A program made the position numbers and the translations under genes. From positions 1-64,000 of IMG/VR virus record IMGVR_UViG_3300037010_002261: a stretch of 64,000 nucleotides of DNA; one strand, written 5' to 3'. This document shows, piece by piece, positions 55,055-63,211 of this stretch. Below the pieces are notes generated by a model, which had not been told where the DNA came from, searched no databases, and saw only the letters and a list, made by a program, of their open reading frames with translations. Position 1 is the first letter of the stretch, and each line of letters begins with the position of its first letter. The DNA comes from a virus.

Positions 55055-55239
55055 TAGTTAGCCCAGTCGCGCTCAACTTGAGCGCCTTCAATGATCTTGA
55101 TCCAGCGCCTACGCATACGGTCACGTTGCGGCTTTGAGAGAGCCAGCATCATCGAGCCCATGTAGACCGAGTCGCTAATGTCCTCGAGGATCTTGTCGAC
55201 CACCGCCTCAGCGTCATTGACCTGAGGCTGGTCAGTCAT
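55051..55239 (-). CDS. Hypothetical protein
   Basis: 62 aa, acidic start (NDAEAVVDKILEDI), basic middle (DRMRRRWIKII). Its stop overlaps the end of the plus-strand 53612 gene by 4 nt. Unrecognised. Confidence 0.55.
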   Translation of the reverse strand: MTDQPQVNDAEAVVDKILEDISDSVYMGSMMLALSKPQRDRMRRRWIKIIEGAQVERDWANY

Positions 55240-55508
55240 GGCCTGCTGCCCAAGACGGTGCCTGGGGTTGCTGTGGTCCCGGACCCAACTGGAGCGTTGC
55301 TCAAACCGGCCGCAGAGAAGACGTTCAAGCCGTCAGGCGACAGCACTTGAATCTCAAGGCCGGTGATTGACGACGGCACGACGACAGCCTTCGCGTTGAA
55401 GACCGTGGTGATGTGCGTCTGCAGGTCAACAACCGCTTGCGAGCGCTCGAGGCCGTACTCCACGTGGATGACGACGATCGAGGAAGGTTGGATGTAGAAG
55501 TGGCTCAT
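55236..55508 (-). CDS. Hypothetical protein
   Basis: 90 aa: SIVVIHVEYGLERSQAVVDL, then a Ser/Gly/Thr-rich tail (SGTTATPGTV). ATGA overlaps on both sides. Unrecognised. Confidence 0.55.
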   Translation of the reverse strand: MSHFYIQPSSIVVIHVEYGLERSQAVVDLQTHITTVFNAKAVVVPSSITGLEIQVLSPDGLNVFSAAGLSNAPVGSGTTATPGTVLGSRP

Positions 55509-55966
55509 AGGATGACGTGGTCCGCTTGGGCGACTCGCAGCTTCGTGATGTTGCTGAGGGTCCAGCCCATTGACTCAAGCGCCGACACGATTGCTTCGAG
55601 GCTGCGCTTGACATGGTTGACTTCGATCAGGATGGTCTTGATCTCAATCGCCAACGGGTCGCTCTTCACATACTGTTTGAGCTCCGTGGCGCCGAGAGCG
55701 CGAGCCCCTGACTCGATGTACTTGCGGTAGAGCAGGCCTTCTTGCTCTTCCGCTTTGGCTTCGACATACTGCTCGATGGTCTTGCACTCTTGCAGCAGGA
55801 GGTTGTACATCGAGAGGTCCTGTGGGTGAGCCTTGCAGAGATCCTCGAGCCTGCGGCCCGACATCTCGAAAACAGGAGCTGATGATTGAATCACCATCTC
55901 GTATGTCGCCATCCGCTCAGCAATCTTTGAGAGCGGTTGGTTCTTCAGGCTACCCGTGAAGGACAT
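55505..55966 (-). CDS. uvsY: UvsY-like recombination mediator
   Basis: 153 aa, helical. EQEGLLYRKYIESGARALGA then ELKQYVKSDPLAIEIKTILI and a C-terminal ESMGWTLSNITKLRVAQ follow the T4-type UvsY plan (Y-Y-x-G, K-S-(E/D), L-x-x-R-x-(W/F)-x-(I)-x-(N)). Known: UvsY helps UvsX displace gp32. Position between UvsW and UvsX agrees. The N-terminal 60 residues are extra. Confidence 0.6.
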   Translation of the reverse strand: MSFTGSLKNQPLSKIAERMATYEMVIQSSAPVFEMSGRRLEDLCKAHPQDLSMYNLLLQECKTIEQYVEAKAEEQEGLLYRKYIESGARALGATELKQYVKSDPLAIEIKTILIEVNHVKRSLEAIVSALESMGWTLSNITKLRVAQADHVIL

Positions 55967-56299
55967 TTAGGTCGGGACTCGCTCGATGCCGAGGAGCGCC
56001 GAGCCGGCGACTACCCACATCTTCTGCTTGCCAAAGGCCAGCGGCATCGCCGAGCCAGCTGTCCAGCGGATGATGTCACCTTCCTTGATCGCAGGCATTT
56101 GAATCGGCAGGCCGTTGACCTGGTCACGCTTGCCTGGCCCAACAGCCAACACGATGCCGCGCGACGGAGCCTTCTGATTCTCGATCACAGTCAGCACGCC
56201 TTGCTGGCCCACCTTGGCGTCGGAGTAGAGCTCGTTGCTGTCATGGGCCAACGGCTGGACCCAGACTTGCTCGTTAAGAGGTTGCAGGTTGATGCTCAT
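55967..56299 (-). CDS. GroES-like cochaperonin
   Basis: 110 aa. NLQPLNEQVWVQPL (P-L-x-D/E-x-V-x-V), APSRGIVLAVGPGKRDQVNG (V-x-A-V-G-P-G) and EGDIIRWTAG are GroES signature positions; the mobile-loop region is DAKVGQQGVLTV. T4 has its own GroES substitute, gp31, needed to fold the capsid protein. Here the gene sits between uvsY-like and uvsX genes. TGATG-type coupling at both ends. Confidence 0.75.
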   Translation of the reverse strand: MSINLQPLNEQVWVQPLAHDSNELYSDAKVGQQGVLTVIENQKAPSRGIVLAVGPGKRDQVNGLPIQMPAIKEGDIIRWTAGSAMPLAFGKQKMWVVAGSALLGIERVPT

Positions 56300-56496
56300 A
56301 CTTTCCTCGCGAAGGTGATGTCCACGCCCAGGCCGCCGATCTCAGCCAGCACGAGCACCTGGTTGCTGTAGAAGGACTTCTTGATGGCCCTACGGACGCC
56401 TTGCAGGGTGGACCTGACTTGGTAAGGCGTGGCGCTGGGCATGACGCCCACTCGTGCGATGATCACGTCATCTGGCTTGTATTCGATGGTCTTCAT
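56296..56496 (-). CDS. Hypothetical protein
   Basis: 66 aa: DDVIIARVGVMPSATPYQVR and a beta-rich end. Between UvsX and GroES-like genes, overlapping both. Unrecognised. Confidence 0.55.
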   Translation of the reverse strand: MKTIEYKPDDVIIARVGVMPSATPYQVRSTLQGVRRAIKKSFYSNQVLVLAEIGGLGVDITFARKV

Positions 56497-57563
56497 GTTG
56501 CGAGTCCTTCTTCGGGTGTGTCTTCAACGTCAAGATCGAGCGAGCTGAAGCGCTCGTCAACGGCTTTGAGCTTCGGGTGGTTGAGGCAGAGCTCGACGAT
56601 CTCAGCCGTCAGCTCTTTGTCCATGAACTTGCGGCTGACGCCTTCATAGTCCAGGGTGTTCCAGGCCGCTGACTTGGTGATGACCTCGTCTTCGCGGAGA
56701 CGCTCCAGCAAGCCGCTGGTCGGGTCCAGGCCCACATCGTACGGCACTTCGAGCTCGACCTTTGAGCCGATGAGCGAGAAGCGCGACTTGAAGGTCTCAG
56801 CCTTGAGGCGAATGCCGATCGTCGTCTTGTTGCCCTTGGCGTCCTCGTCACGCAGCTTGAGCTTGGTGATGATTGGGATCTGGCTGCAAGCGTAGCGCAG
56901 GGACGGCGTCACAGAGTACATGCCTTCGCCCTTCAGCGGGTCGGCTGAGTAGACGTGCGCGGTTGTGACCAGCGTCATGTTGGTCATCTTCATCCGGGAG
57001 ACCATGGTCTTCAGGAAGTGCTTGATCTGCTTGGCTTGCTGACCTTGGTCGCCCTTCTGGTCGCCCTTGGAGAAGTTCTCGTTCTCCGCTTCCGTCAAAA
57101 GCATAGACAACGAGTCGATGCCCACAAAGACTTTGGGCGCCTCTGGATTGTACTTCCCGTAGTCCTTGAGGTATAGACCTACGAAGTCGGACAAAACATC
57201 GACCACGTCGTTCACCGTCACGACCTGCACAGGCTGGAAGTGATCCGGGCTCACGTTGACGCCGACGCGCTTAAGGTAGTTGTAGTCGAGCGCATTCTCG
57301 GTGTCGATGGCGAGCACGTATGCACCTTCGGCCTGAGCCTGCTTCATGCCGTTGGTCAGCAGGAAGGACTTGCCCGAGTCAGACGGGCCAGCCAGCGCGG
57401 TCACGCGGCCTTGCGGGAAGCCGAAGCGATAGCTTCCCGAGATAATCCGGTTCAACGCATAGTTGCCGGTGCTGTACCAGAACGCCGGCGGCTTGGCGTC
57501 CAGGTTAACGTTCTCGAGCTTCGAGGCGTTCTTGCGAAAGTCCTTGAGGAATTTCAGTGTCAT
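56493..57563 (-). CDS. uvsX: UvsX/RecA-type recombinase
   Basis: 356 aa. Walker A AGPSDSGKSFL near residue 59, AIDTENALD (catalytic Glu), Walker B VFVGIDSLSMLL and KQIKHFLKTMVSRMKMTNMT + LVTTAHVY. Known: forms filaments on single strands coated by gp32 and drives strand exchange. The acidic C-terminus (SLDLDVEDTPEEG) is typical. Confidence 0.93.
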   Translation of the reverse strand: MTLKFLKDFRKNASKLENVNLDAKPPAFWYSTGNYALNRIISGSYRFGFPQGRVTALAGPSDSGKSFLLTNGMKQAQAEGAYVLAIDTENALDYNYLKRVGVNVSPDHFQPVQVVTVNDVVDVLSDFVGLYLKDYGKYNPEAPKVFVGIDSLSMLLTEAENENFSKGDQKGDQGQQAKQIKHFLKTMVSRMKMTNMTLVTTAHVYSADPLKGEGMYSVTPSLRYACSQIPIITKLKLRDEDAKGNKTTIGIRLKAETFKSRFSLIGSKVELEVPYDVGLDPTSGLLERLREDEVITKSAAWNTLDYEGVSRKFMDKELTAEIVELCLNHPKLKAVDERFSSLDLDVEDTPEEGLAT

Positions 57564-57706
57564 TGGGCGAGGTTGTTGACGAAGGCCACCGCGAGAGCGA
57601 GGCCGCTGCTGTGCACGCCATACGGGCTGTGCGTCAGCGTAAAGGTTAACTGTGCCGAAGGTTGGCTAGCCGAGAGCCCATTGCAGGCTCCTGAGAGGGT
57701 GTTCAT
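57560..57706 (-). CDS. Small protein upstream of uvsX
   Basis: 48 aa: MNTLSGACNGLSASQPSAQL then GLALAVAFVNNLAQ. ATGA overlap with UvsX supports translation. Unrecognised. Confidence 0.45.
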   Translation of the reverse strand: MNTLSGACNGLSASQPSAQLTFTLTHSPYGVHSSGLALAVAFVNNLAQ

Positions 57707-57721
57707 ATGCTATGCTTCCAG

Positions 57722-57749
57722 AGAAGAGAAAGGGAGGCCGAAGCCTCCC
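57722..57749 (-). terminator. Terminator after the gp32-like gene
   Basis: On the minus strand GGGAGGC TTCG GCCTCCC then TTTCTCTTCTC. It separates gp32 from uvsX transcription, at least partly. Confidence 0.75.
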
Positions 57750-57760
57750 TCATTGCGAGC

Positions 57761-58657
57761 TTACTTAGCTGCGCGGTCCTTGTTGATGCGAGCCAGCAGG
57801 GCGCGGGCGCGATCGGAAGCAGAGCCGCCTTCAGCCGGAGGAGCGCCGTCAGCGGCCGGAGTTGCGGCCGACAGCACTGGGGTTTCCTTCGGAGAGTCCA
57901 CGTTCGGCGAGCCGGTGGTGTCGCCTTCGCGCGAGTCCTCGTAGGACTTGCCGGTCAGGAAGGCCTCGATTTGGGCCTGCATGACATCAGCTTCCACACG
58001 AGCGAAGCGGAACTTGTTAAGGTCCACCAGCTCCAGACGGGAGAGGATGTTCTCTGGGATCGCCGAAGCCTTCCGCACGAACTCCGAAGAGGAGTAGTCG
58101 GCGTACTCGCCCTGCTTCGTCTTCATGATCTTGAAGTCGAAGCCTTCCAGGAGGTCATACGGAGCGACATCGAAGTCGCCGCTTGCGATCGAGGTCTCGA
58201 CACGCTTGAAGAGCTTCGGGCCTAGGGAGACCAGGCGGACCGGGTTGTCTTCGGGCTTGATCGGGTACTCGAACGGGGAATGCATCACCAGGCCGGCGCC
58301 GATGTAGTCGATCTTGCGCCAGAAGAGCTTGCCCATCTTCTCGTCGCCGAGCTCGTTGTAGTACTTCGCCGAAGCGGCGCACGCCGGGCAGTGAGCCTCG
58401 TGGCCGTCATGCATCTTCAGGCAAGCGATGCGCTTCTTCTTGCCGTTGATCGTGAACTCGTGGTACTTGTTTTCGACGATGAAGCCCAGCGGGTTTTCTT
58501 CATTTGCGTCAGGGAGGAAACGGAAGAGAGCCGTTTCACCGAAGCCCATCTTGTAGAATGGGTAGAACTTGTCCCAGAAGCCGGTGTTTTCGTTGGAACC
58601 ACCGCCAGTGGTGCGCTTGCCGAATGCAGCCTTGAGTTGGTCGAATGAGAGAGCCAT
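57761..58657 (-). CDS. 32: gp32-type single-stranded DNA-binding protein
   Basis: 298 aa (T4 gp32 is 301). ACLKMHDGHEAHCPAC (C..H....C..C zinc site, residues about 79-94), the OB-fold region after it (KYYNELGDEKMGKLFWRKID, YIGAGLVM) and an acidic, Ser-rich C-terminus that recruits partners, ending RALLARINKDRAAK. Known role: coats ssDNA in replication and recombination. Near to UvsX and UvsY genes as in T4 relatives. Confidence 0.9.
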   Translation of the reverse strand: MALSFDQLKAAFGKRTTGGGSNENTGFWDKFYPFYKMGFGETALFRFLPDANEENPLGFIVENKYHEFTINGKKKRIACLKMHDGHEAHCPACAASAKYYNELGDEKMGKLFWRKIDYIGAGLVMHSPFEYPIKPEDNPVRLVSLGPKLFKRVETSIASGDFDVAPYDLLEGFDFKIMKTKQGEYADYSSSEFVRKASAIPENILSRLELVDLNKFRFARVEADVMQAQIEAFLTGKSYEDSREGDTTGSPNVDSPKETPVLSAATPAADGAPPAEGGSASDRARALLARINKDRAAK

Positions 58658-58713
58658 GATGTTTACCTGTTACCTTATAAAAAGATCAGCAATATCAGTT
58701 ATGCTGAACGCTA

Positions 58714-58721
58714 TATTTATA
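58714..58721 (-). promoter_or_regulatory. TATAAATA late promoter-like octamer
   Basis: Exact T4 late consensus TATAAATA on the minus strand, inside the palindrome GCTATA-TT-TATAGC, 57 nt before the gp32-like gene. A TATAAG word lies nearer the gene. Confidence 0.5.
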
Positions 58722-58779
58722 GCCGAGTTGATTATATGATCCTTCCGTTTGCCCATGCATTTTGGAAAGAGCGGGATAT

Positions 58780-59133
58780 TTACCGTGCTTCAATGTCAGC
58801 CAAAAAGGCAACGAGCTGCTCGAGCACGGCTTGAATGTCAGGCCGAATGAAGTGCAGCTGAGCAATAGCCGAACGGGCGATAGCCGCATCCTTGATCCCA
58901 TGCTTAGCCAGCATCTTGCGAGCACCGTGCTTTGCCGATGCGATGACCTGCTTGCTAGAACAGGCGATACAGTATGACCTGCCTTCAACGGGAGTCGTCT
59001 CGCACATCACGCACAGCCCAAGCAACTTAAGTCGTTGATAGCGCCCTTTATGCGACTGAGACTGATTCTGGTCTTTGCTAACCTTTTGGGTACGGCGATC
59101 ACCCGAATCGGGCTTGATAAGTTCAACGCTCAT
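58780..59133 (-). CDS. Small zinc-ribbon protein
   Basis: 117 aa from ATG 59133 (the frame also has TTG 59145). LGLCVMCETTPVEGRSYCIA + C gives C-x2-C...C-x2-C, followed by a helical half (ARKMLAKHGIKDAAIARSAI). TATAAT lies upstream at 59193-59188 on the minus strand. Unknown role. Confidence 0.55.
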   Translation of the reverse strand: MSVELIKPDSGDRRTQKVSKDQNQSQSHKGRYQRLKLLGLCVMCETTPVEGRSYCIACSSKQVIASAKHGARKMLAKHGIKDAAIARSAIAQLHFIRPDIQAVLEQLVAFLADIEAR

Positions 59134-59234
59134 GAGCTTGTCCAATTAAGGCAGCCAATCTAGTTGATTGGGCGGGTACCAAGAATCATTATATACTCAA
59201 ATGCCCGCTCAGAGGCCATTTTGGCCAAGCAACT

Positions 59235-60845
59235 TTAGAGGATCGCCATCGGCATCGGCTCCATGTCCCTGCCTGCATACTCGCCCATGCCCAGCTCCTC
59301 GCCCGTGCCTTGACGGCTGCGGTACAGCCGATCGAAGGCGTCATCGTCGTAAGCGGTTACGTACTTGAACAAGCGCGTGATGATCAAGCAAGCTGAGACG
59401 CAGTCATCGGTCGCGCCCGGTTTGGCAGCGTAGATGCCGTCGGTTCGGCTTTGAGCGTAGTTCTTGAACTCGTTGATCAGGTCCTTGGAGCGGACAGTCA
59501 TCGAGCCTGACTCAAGCAGGCGCTTCAGGTCTTTGGAGGCCTCCTTCTTAGTGGAGGCGTTGGTGTTCATGCCGAGCTTCTCACCAACGCTGATCAGCTC
59601 GCCTTCGCCTGGGAACTTCTCATCCTTGTAGTAGAGGGTCGAGATGACCTTGCCGCATGAGTTGTTCTCGTAAGACCACATCAGCTTAGCCTTGTTGCTG
59701 GTCAGGTAGTTGATGATCCACTTGATCTTGTCGAACAGCTCCGCTTCACTTACCTTGTTAGAGCGGAACTCGGCTACCTGCACAAGTCTAGTGTCAAAGA
59801 CCTCGACGACGGACGAGTCCTGACCCAGGCCCTCTGCCACGTCACAGCCAACCAAGTACTCCTTGCGAGGGTCGATGCGTTCATAGAAGTTGAAGCCGTT
59901 GTCCTTGAACAACGGGTCTTGGGACTTCCAGCTGTTAGCTATTAGTGAGCTAATCAGCAGCGGGTCATTGGATAGGAACTCGCACGCGTACTCTTGGCGG
60001 AACATCAGCTCGCCGACCTTGGCGATCATTCGCTTCTTGTAGAGGATGCCCTCCTTAGAGGTTTCATCGCCGGCGCCCCGGTCCGGGTGGTCATACCACG
60101 GCGCAAAGACCGGATGGAAGTTGATGTCGATCTCCTCTTCGTCATTAACGACCGTCGTCTCTTCAGCCATGCCTTGCCGCCACAACTGAGCAAACATGTC
60201 CGAGTCGCCGTTAGGCGTTGAGGAGATGATGCATCGGCCACCTGTTGACAGGGTTGGCGCAAGCGAAGTCCACATCGCTTGCTGGATTTGCCGGTTGACA
60301 AAAGCCAGCTCGTCAATCATCAGGAGCGAGATCGAGCGACCGCGACCCGTGCCTTCGGTGGTAGCCGATGACTTGATGGTTGAGCCATTGTCGAGAGCGA
60401 TCTCGTGGCGGTTGAAGTAGATGCAGCCTGGCTTGAGCCACATCGGGAGCTCTTCATAGGAGAACCGGATCCGGTTCAGCACGTCCATAGCAGCGTCATT
60501 GTCCTTGGACGCCACCAGGATGTAGTTGGAGGAATCTTCGCCGGCGGCTACCGATGGGTCACGATAGAAGCAGGCAAACCAGAGGAGGAAAGCGGCAATA
60601 ACCGTGGTCTTGCCCATCTGCCGACCCAGCATAACGATGCTGTCCTTGTGGTTCATGAAGGACCTGACGGCCTTCTCTTGATAGTCGTACATCAAGAACG
60701 GAATCGAACCTCGGACCGGGTGCTGCACCTTCATGTACGTGCGCATGAAGTAGATCGGATCATTCATGCAACGAGCCAGCTCCATGACCTGCTGGTGGGT
60801 GTAGTTTTCTACCTGGTTGGGCTTCTTGATGAACTCGCTTTTCAT
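59235..60845 (-). CDS. 17: Terminase large subunit (gp17-like)
   Basis: 536 aa from ATG 60845. Walker A LGRQMGKTTV near residue 73, Walker B LLMIDELAF near 178, coupling SSTPNG, then the RNase-H-like nuclease with VGCDVAEGLGQD (first Asp), MWSYENNSCG and a final TDDCVSACLI. Known: packages DNA into the prohead and cuts concatemers. The open frame extends 71 codons upstream across a terminator and the CTAAATA box, so those codons are not used. Confidence 0.93.
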   Translation of the reverse strand: MKSEFIKKPNQVENYTHQQVMELARCMNDPIYFMRTYMKVQHPVRGSIPFLMYDYQEKAVRSFMNHKDSIVMLGRQMGKTTVIAAFLLWFACFYRDPSVAAGEDSSNYILVASKDNDAAMDVLNRIRFSYEELPMWLKPGCIYFNRHEIALDNGSTIKSSATTEGTGRGRSISLLMIDELAFVNRQIQQAMWTSLAPTLSTGGRCIISSTPNGDSDMFAQLWRQGMAEETTVVNDEEEIDINFHPVFAPWYDHPDRGAGDETSKEGILYKKRMIAKVGELMFRQEYACEFLSNDPLLISSLIANSWKSQDPLFKDNGFNFYERIDPRKEYLVGCDVAEGLGQDSSVVEVFDTRLVQVAEFRSNKVSEAELFDKIKWIINYLTSNKAKLMWSYENNSCGKVISTLYYKDEKFPGEGELISVGEKLGMNTNASTKKEASKDLKRLLESGSMTVRSKDLINEFKNYAQSRTDGIYAAKPGATDDCVSACLIITRLFKYVTAYDDDAFDRLYRSRQGTGEELGMGEYAGRDMEPMPMAIL

Positions 60846-60850
60846 GCGGC

Positions 60851-60857
60851 TATTTAG
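60851..60857 (-). promoter_or_regulatory. CTAAATA box before terminase
   Basis: GTGCTAAATAGCCGCATG on the minus strand: the box ends 5 nt before the ATG, with no stop codon there and no ribosome site. Shows that the box is not just a stop codon. Confidence 0.5.
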
Positions 60858-60865
60858 CACGCATG

Positions 60866-60890
60866 AAAAAAAAGGACCCGCAGGTCCTTT
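60866..60890 (-). terminator. Rho-independent terminator
   Basis: Minus strand AAAGGACC TGCG GGTCC followed by TTTTTTTT. It ends transcription coming from the 61505 gene, just before the terminase box. Confidence 0.85.
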
Positions 60891-61109
60891 CAAAATGTAA
60901 CTGTTGAGGGTTGAGTCTGAGCACATAGCAGCGTCAAGCACTACTTGCTCAAACCCGCGCTTCACCCACTTTTCATGGCCTTCATCAGGGTTACGAATTC
61001 CATCGAAGGCTCTGTGTTTGTGCCCCATATGTAAGAGTAAGCACGCCATACAGCGCACACCCCAAGTCTGTCCGCCGGTTGTAAACTCGAGCGAAACACA
61101 GAGCCTCGC
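60891..61109. other. Region without a supported gene
   Basis: 219 bp between the terminator and the 61110 gene. An open minus frame runs through it into the terminase, but it crosses the terminator. A TGTAAA (TTTACA on the minus strand) at 61080-61085 has no -10 at the right distance. Confidence 0.4.
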
Positions 61110-61505
61110 TCACAGGGCCTCAAACGTGACGAAGCGTGGCAGGAACTCGGTGTGGATGACGTTGATCGGCTTATCCTGCACCAGCGCGTCAAGCTCATCA
61201 TCGGTGAAGGTAGACGGGCTAAGGGTGAATGCAGGGCCTGAGTTCTTGGTGATAATCATCACCTTTGACGGGCTCTTGTAGAGCACGGTGCCAGGGGTCG
61301 CCGTGACTTTCTCGACACGGACACCGTTCTCGCCGTCCTCAGTCTTGAACGGCGTGCCGTCATGATCAAGGGTGTACTTGTAGTACTTGTTCTTGCCCTT
61401 CTCGACGCATGCGGACTCGACGACCTTGCAGACGCACCGGTCTCTGGGATGACCTTTGGAGAAGAAGACCACCTGGGTGCCTGTGGGGTACAGCTCGAGC
61501 GCCAT
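61110..61505 (-). CDS. Hypothetical protein under an operator-like palindrome
   Basis: 131 aa, beta-rich: LYPTGTQVVFFSKGHPRDRC, YYKYTLDHDGTPF and an acidic end. Ribosome site AGGAG. It has its own strong promoter with a 19-bp palindrome on the start site, so its expression is probably controlled. Function unknown. Confidence 0.6.
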   Translation of the reverse strand: MALELYPTGTQVVFFSKGHPRDRCVCKVVESACVEKGKNKYYKYTLDHDGTPFKTEDGENGVRVEKVTATPGTVLYKSPSKVMIITKNSGPAFTLSPSTFTDDELDALVQDKPINVIHTEFLPRFVTFEAL

Positions 61506-61522
61506 GACTGACTCCTAAGTTT

Positions 61523-61541
61523 CTAACTAACGGTTAGTTAG
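61523..61541. promoter_or_regulatory. 19-bp perfect palindrome, operator candidate
   Basis: CTAACTAACGGTTAGTTAG: 9-bp arms around one G, starting directly after the -10 box and covering the expected start of transcription. Confidence 0.6.
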
Positions 61542-61570
61542 ATTGTAACCCAAGAGTCAGCTCGTGTAAA
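61542..61570 (-). promoter_or_regulatory. Sigma70-type promoter, minus strand
   Basis: TTTACA (61570-61565), 17 bp, TACAAT (61547-61542), same class as the plus-strand early promoters. Confidence 0.75.
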
Positions 61571-61573
61571 CAC

Positions 61574-62368
61574 CTATTGCGGGCACGATGTCGCCTTGAG
61601 GGCGGCAGCGGATGTCGGGGTCGCCCACAGCTGTGGGTAGCTCACGTTAGCTGGCATCGGGAAGGTGACGCTTGTCTGGCGCTGGACCTCTGGCAAGCTC
61701 GACTTGAAGGTTTCAATGCCGGCATGCTTGCCATCTTCGTGCTTGAACAGGAAGACCTGCGCCTCGCCGGTCATGATGTCCACAATGACCTTGTAGAAGG
61801 CGTGCGGCACCACGACACGGTTCTTGCCGATCGTGCTGTCTTGCACGCCATAGACTGGACCCACGTAGATAAGCAGCGGGTGCAGGCGTGAGACTGACCA
61901 GCTACGTGTCGTGCTTTCAAGGGCTTTCCACACGCCGCGGTTGAATGACGGCAGCTGAGGTGCCATGTTGGTTAAGTAGAACGACTCGCGCTCTGCCTCA
62001 ACGTCCCAACGCATGTCGCTGTTGTTAGCCATGTGGCCTGTGTCATAGCCGCTCTTGTTGTAGTCAGCGAGCGATGCACGGTCAGCCTTCTTGAGGCTTT
62101 GGTCAACAGCGAAGGCATTGGTCCGCTTGCCACAGCCTACGCTGTTTGTAGGCACCAGCACGTAGGAGACCCACACCGGTACCTTAGCCTGCGGGTCATA
62201 CTCGACCGCATAAGCCTTGCGGCACTGACCTAATGTGCGCTGCTTACGGCCCTTAGGAGCGCCGTAGGGTAGCTGGTCCTTGCATTCGCTTAGCGGCCGA
62301 GGTGGCTGCTGGGGAGCCGCTTGTACGGCTCCTACTAACAGCGCGAGCGAGAGGAGCCAAGCCTTCAT
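61574..62368 (-). CDS. Secreted DNA/RNA non-specific endonuclease (NUC1-like)
   Basis: 264 aa. Signal peptide MKAWLLSLALLVGAVQA. Core DTGHMANNSDMRW in place of DRGH, with the catalytic His kept, then YLTNMAPQLPSFNRGVWKAL + E (N and E that bind metal). Family: beta-beta-alpha metal nucleases such as Serratia nuclease. Export suggests action in the periplasm or outside, perhaps on competing or free DNA. ATGA-coupled to the next secreted gene. Confidence 0.82.
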   Translation of the reverse strand: MKAWLLSLALLVGAVQAAPQQPPRPLSECKDQLPYGAPKGRKQRTLGQCRKAYAVEYDPQAKVPVWVSYVLVPTNSVGCGKRTNAFAVDQSLKKADRASLADYNKSGYDTGHMANNSDMRWDVEAERESFYLTNMAPQLPSFNRGVWKALESTTRSWSVSRLHPLLIYVGPVYGVQDSTIGKNRVVVPHAFYKVIVDIMTGEAQVFLFKHEDGKHAGIETFKSSLPEVQRQTSVTFPMPANVSYPQLWATPTSAAALKATSCPQ

Positions 62369-63207
62369 TGCAGCTTCGGCTCACAAACGGACACTGAGTA
62401 CTGGTAGCTAGGCGATTCATTGATCGCACAGTACTGACGACCGGTATCAATGGAGCGCCACAGGTTGCAATAGCAAGCTGCTCCGACCTTGACCGAACCG
62501 GTCACCTTCGGGTCCAACTTGCCATTGAGGGGCGTAGATGAGTATGTCGGGCGTGTCGCGGCGGTGCCGTTGAGCGGCACGGTGTAGCCGGTGAACATGT
62601 CAACGCCTACCAACCTGTAGAGCTCAGCTGGGATGTTGTCAGGGTTATCCTTGACCTTCGCGGTCCACAGCGCGTTGAGCGCGGTCACCGGCGAGGTTGA
62701 CGCAAGCACGGCTGCCATGTCATTGAAGAAGGTCGAGTTTGAGTAGGTCAGCTTCGAGACCACGACAAACTGAGGCTCGTACATGACCTTGTTGGAGCAA
62801 TACCACCAAGCCCAAACGCCCGTATCAGACGAGTTAGTTCGGAGCCTAGTGCCCGTACCGATCGGCTTCGGCCAGCACTTCGGCAGGGGCGCTACGGCGG
62901 AACCTGATGCTGGCGTGCTCGGCGGGGTTACAGCTCCGGCTTGCTTATAGTAGCAAGCCTTAGCGGCTCCGTGAGCCGGGTCCATGAAGTAGTCATTGGA
63001 GCAAGCGATCGACCCTGACAGGCCCTGCTTGACAGTGAACATACCCTCGATGCCATATGACACGTCATACGTACCTGCAAACGGTAACACGCATGTTTCA
63101 TTTTCGGCTGAACAGTACACGCCGGCGCTGGTTTGCGGCGTTGTTGAGCCTTGGGCTGCGGCGAAGCCTGAGACGGCGAGGAGAGCTATAGCTATGAGAT
63201 GCTTCAT
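62365..63207 (-). CDS. Secreted cysteine-rich protein
   Basis: 280 aa. Signal peptide MKHLIAIALLAVSGFAAAQG, then about 13 Cys in the mature part (CSAENETCVLPF, SIACSNDYF, ACYYK, CWPKP, CYCNLW, CEPKL), Thr/Pro linker in the middle. Probably disulphide-rich and periplasmic or extracellular. Cotranscribed with the secreted nuclease; could be a partner. No family recognised. Confidence 0.6.
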   Translation of the reverse strand: MKHLIAIALLAVSGFAAAQGSTTPQTSAGVYCSAENETCVLPFAGTYDVSYGIEGMFTVKQGLSGSIACSNDYFMDPAHGAAKACYYKQAGAVTPPSTPASGSAVAPLPKCWPKPIGTGTRLRTNSSDTGVWAWWYCSNKVMYEPQFVVVSKLTYSNSTFFNDMAAVLASTSPVTALNALWTAKVKDNPDNIPAELYRLVGVDMFTGYTVPLNGTAATRPTYSSTPLNGKLDPKVTGSVKVGAACYCNLWRSIDTGRQYCAINESPSYQYSVSVCEPKLQ

Positions 63208-63211
63208 GTTT

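Noticed and set aside
60846-61058. Upstream extension of the terminase frame
   Set aside because: It crosses a strong terminator and the CTAAATA box, and known gp17 proteins start near the chosen Met.
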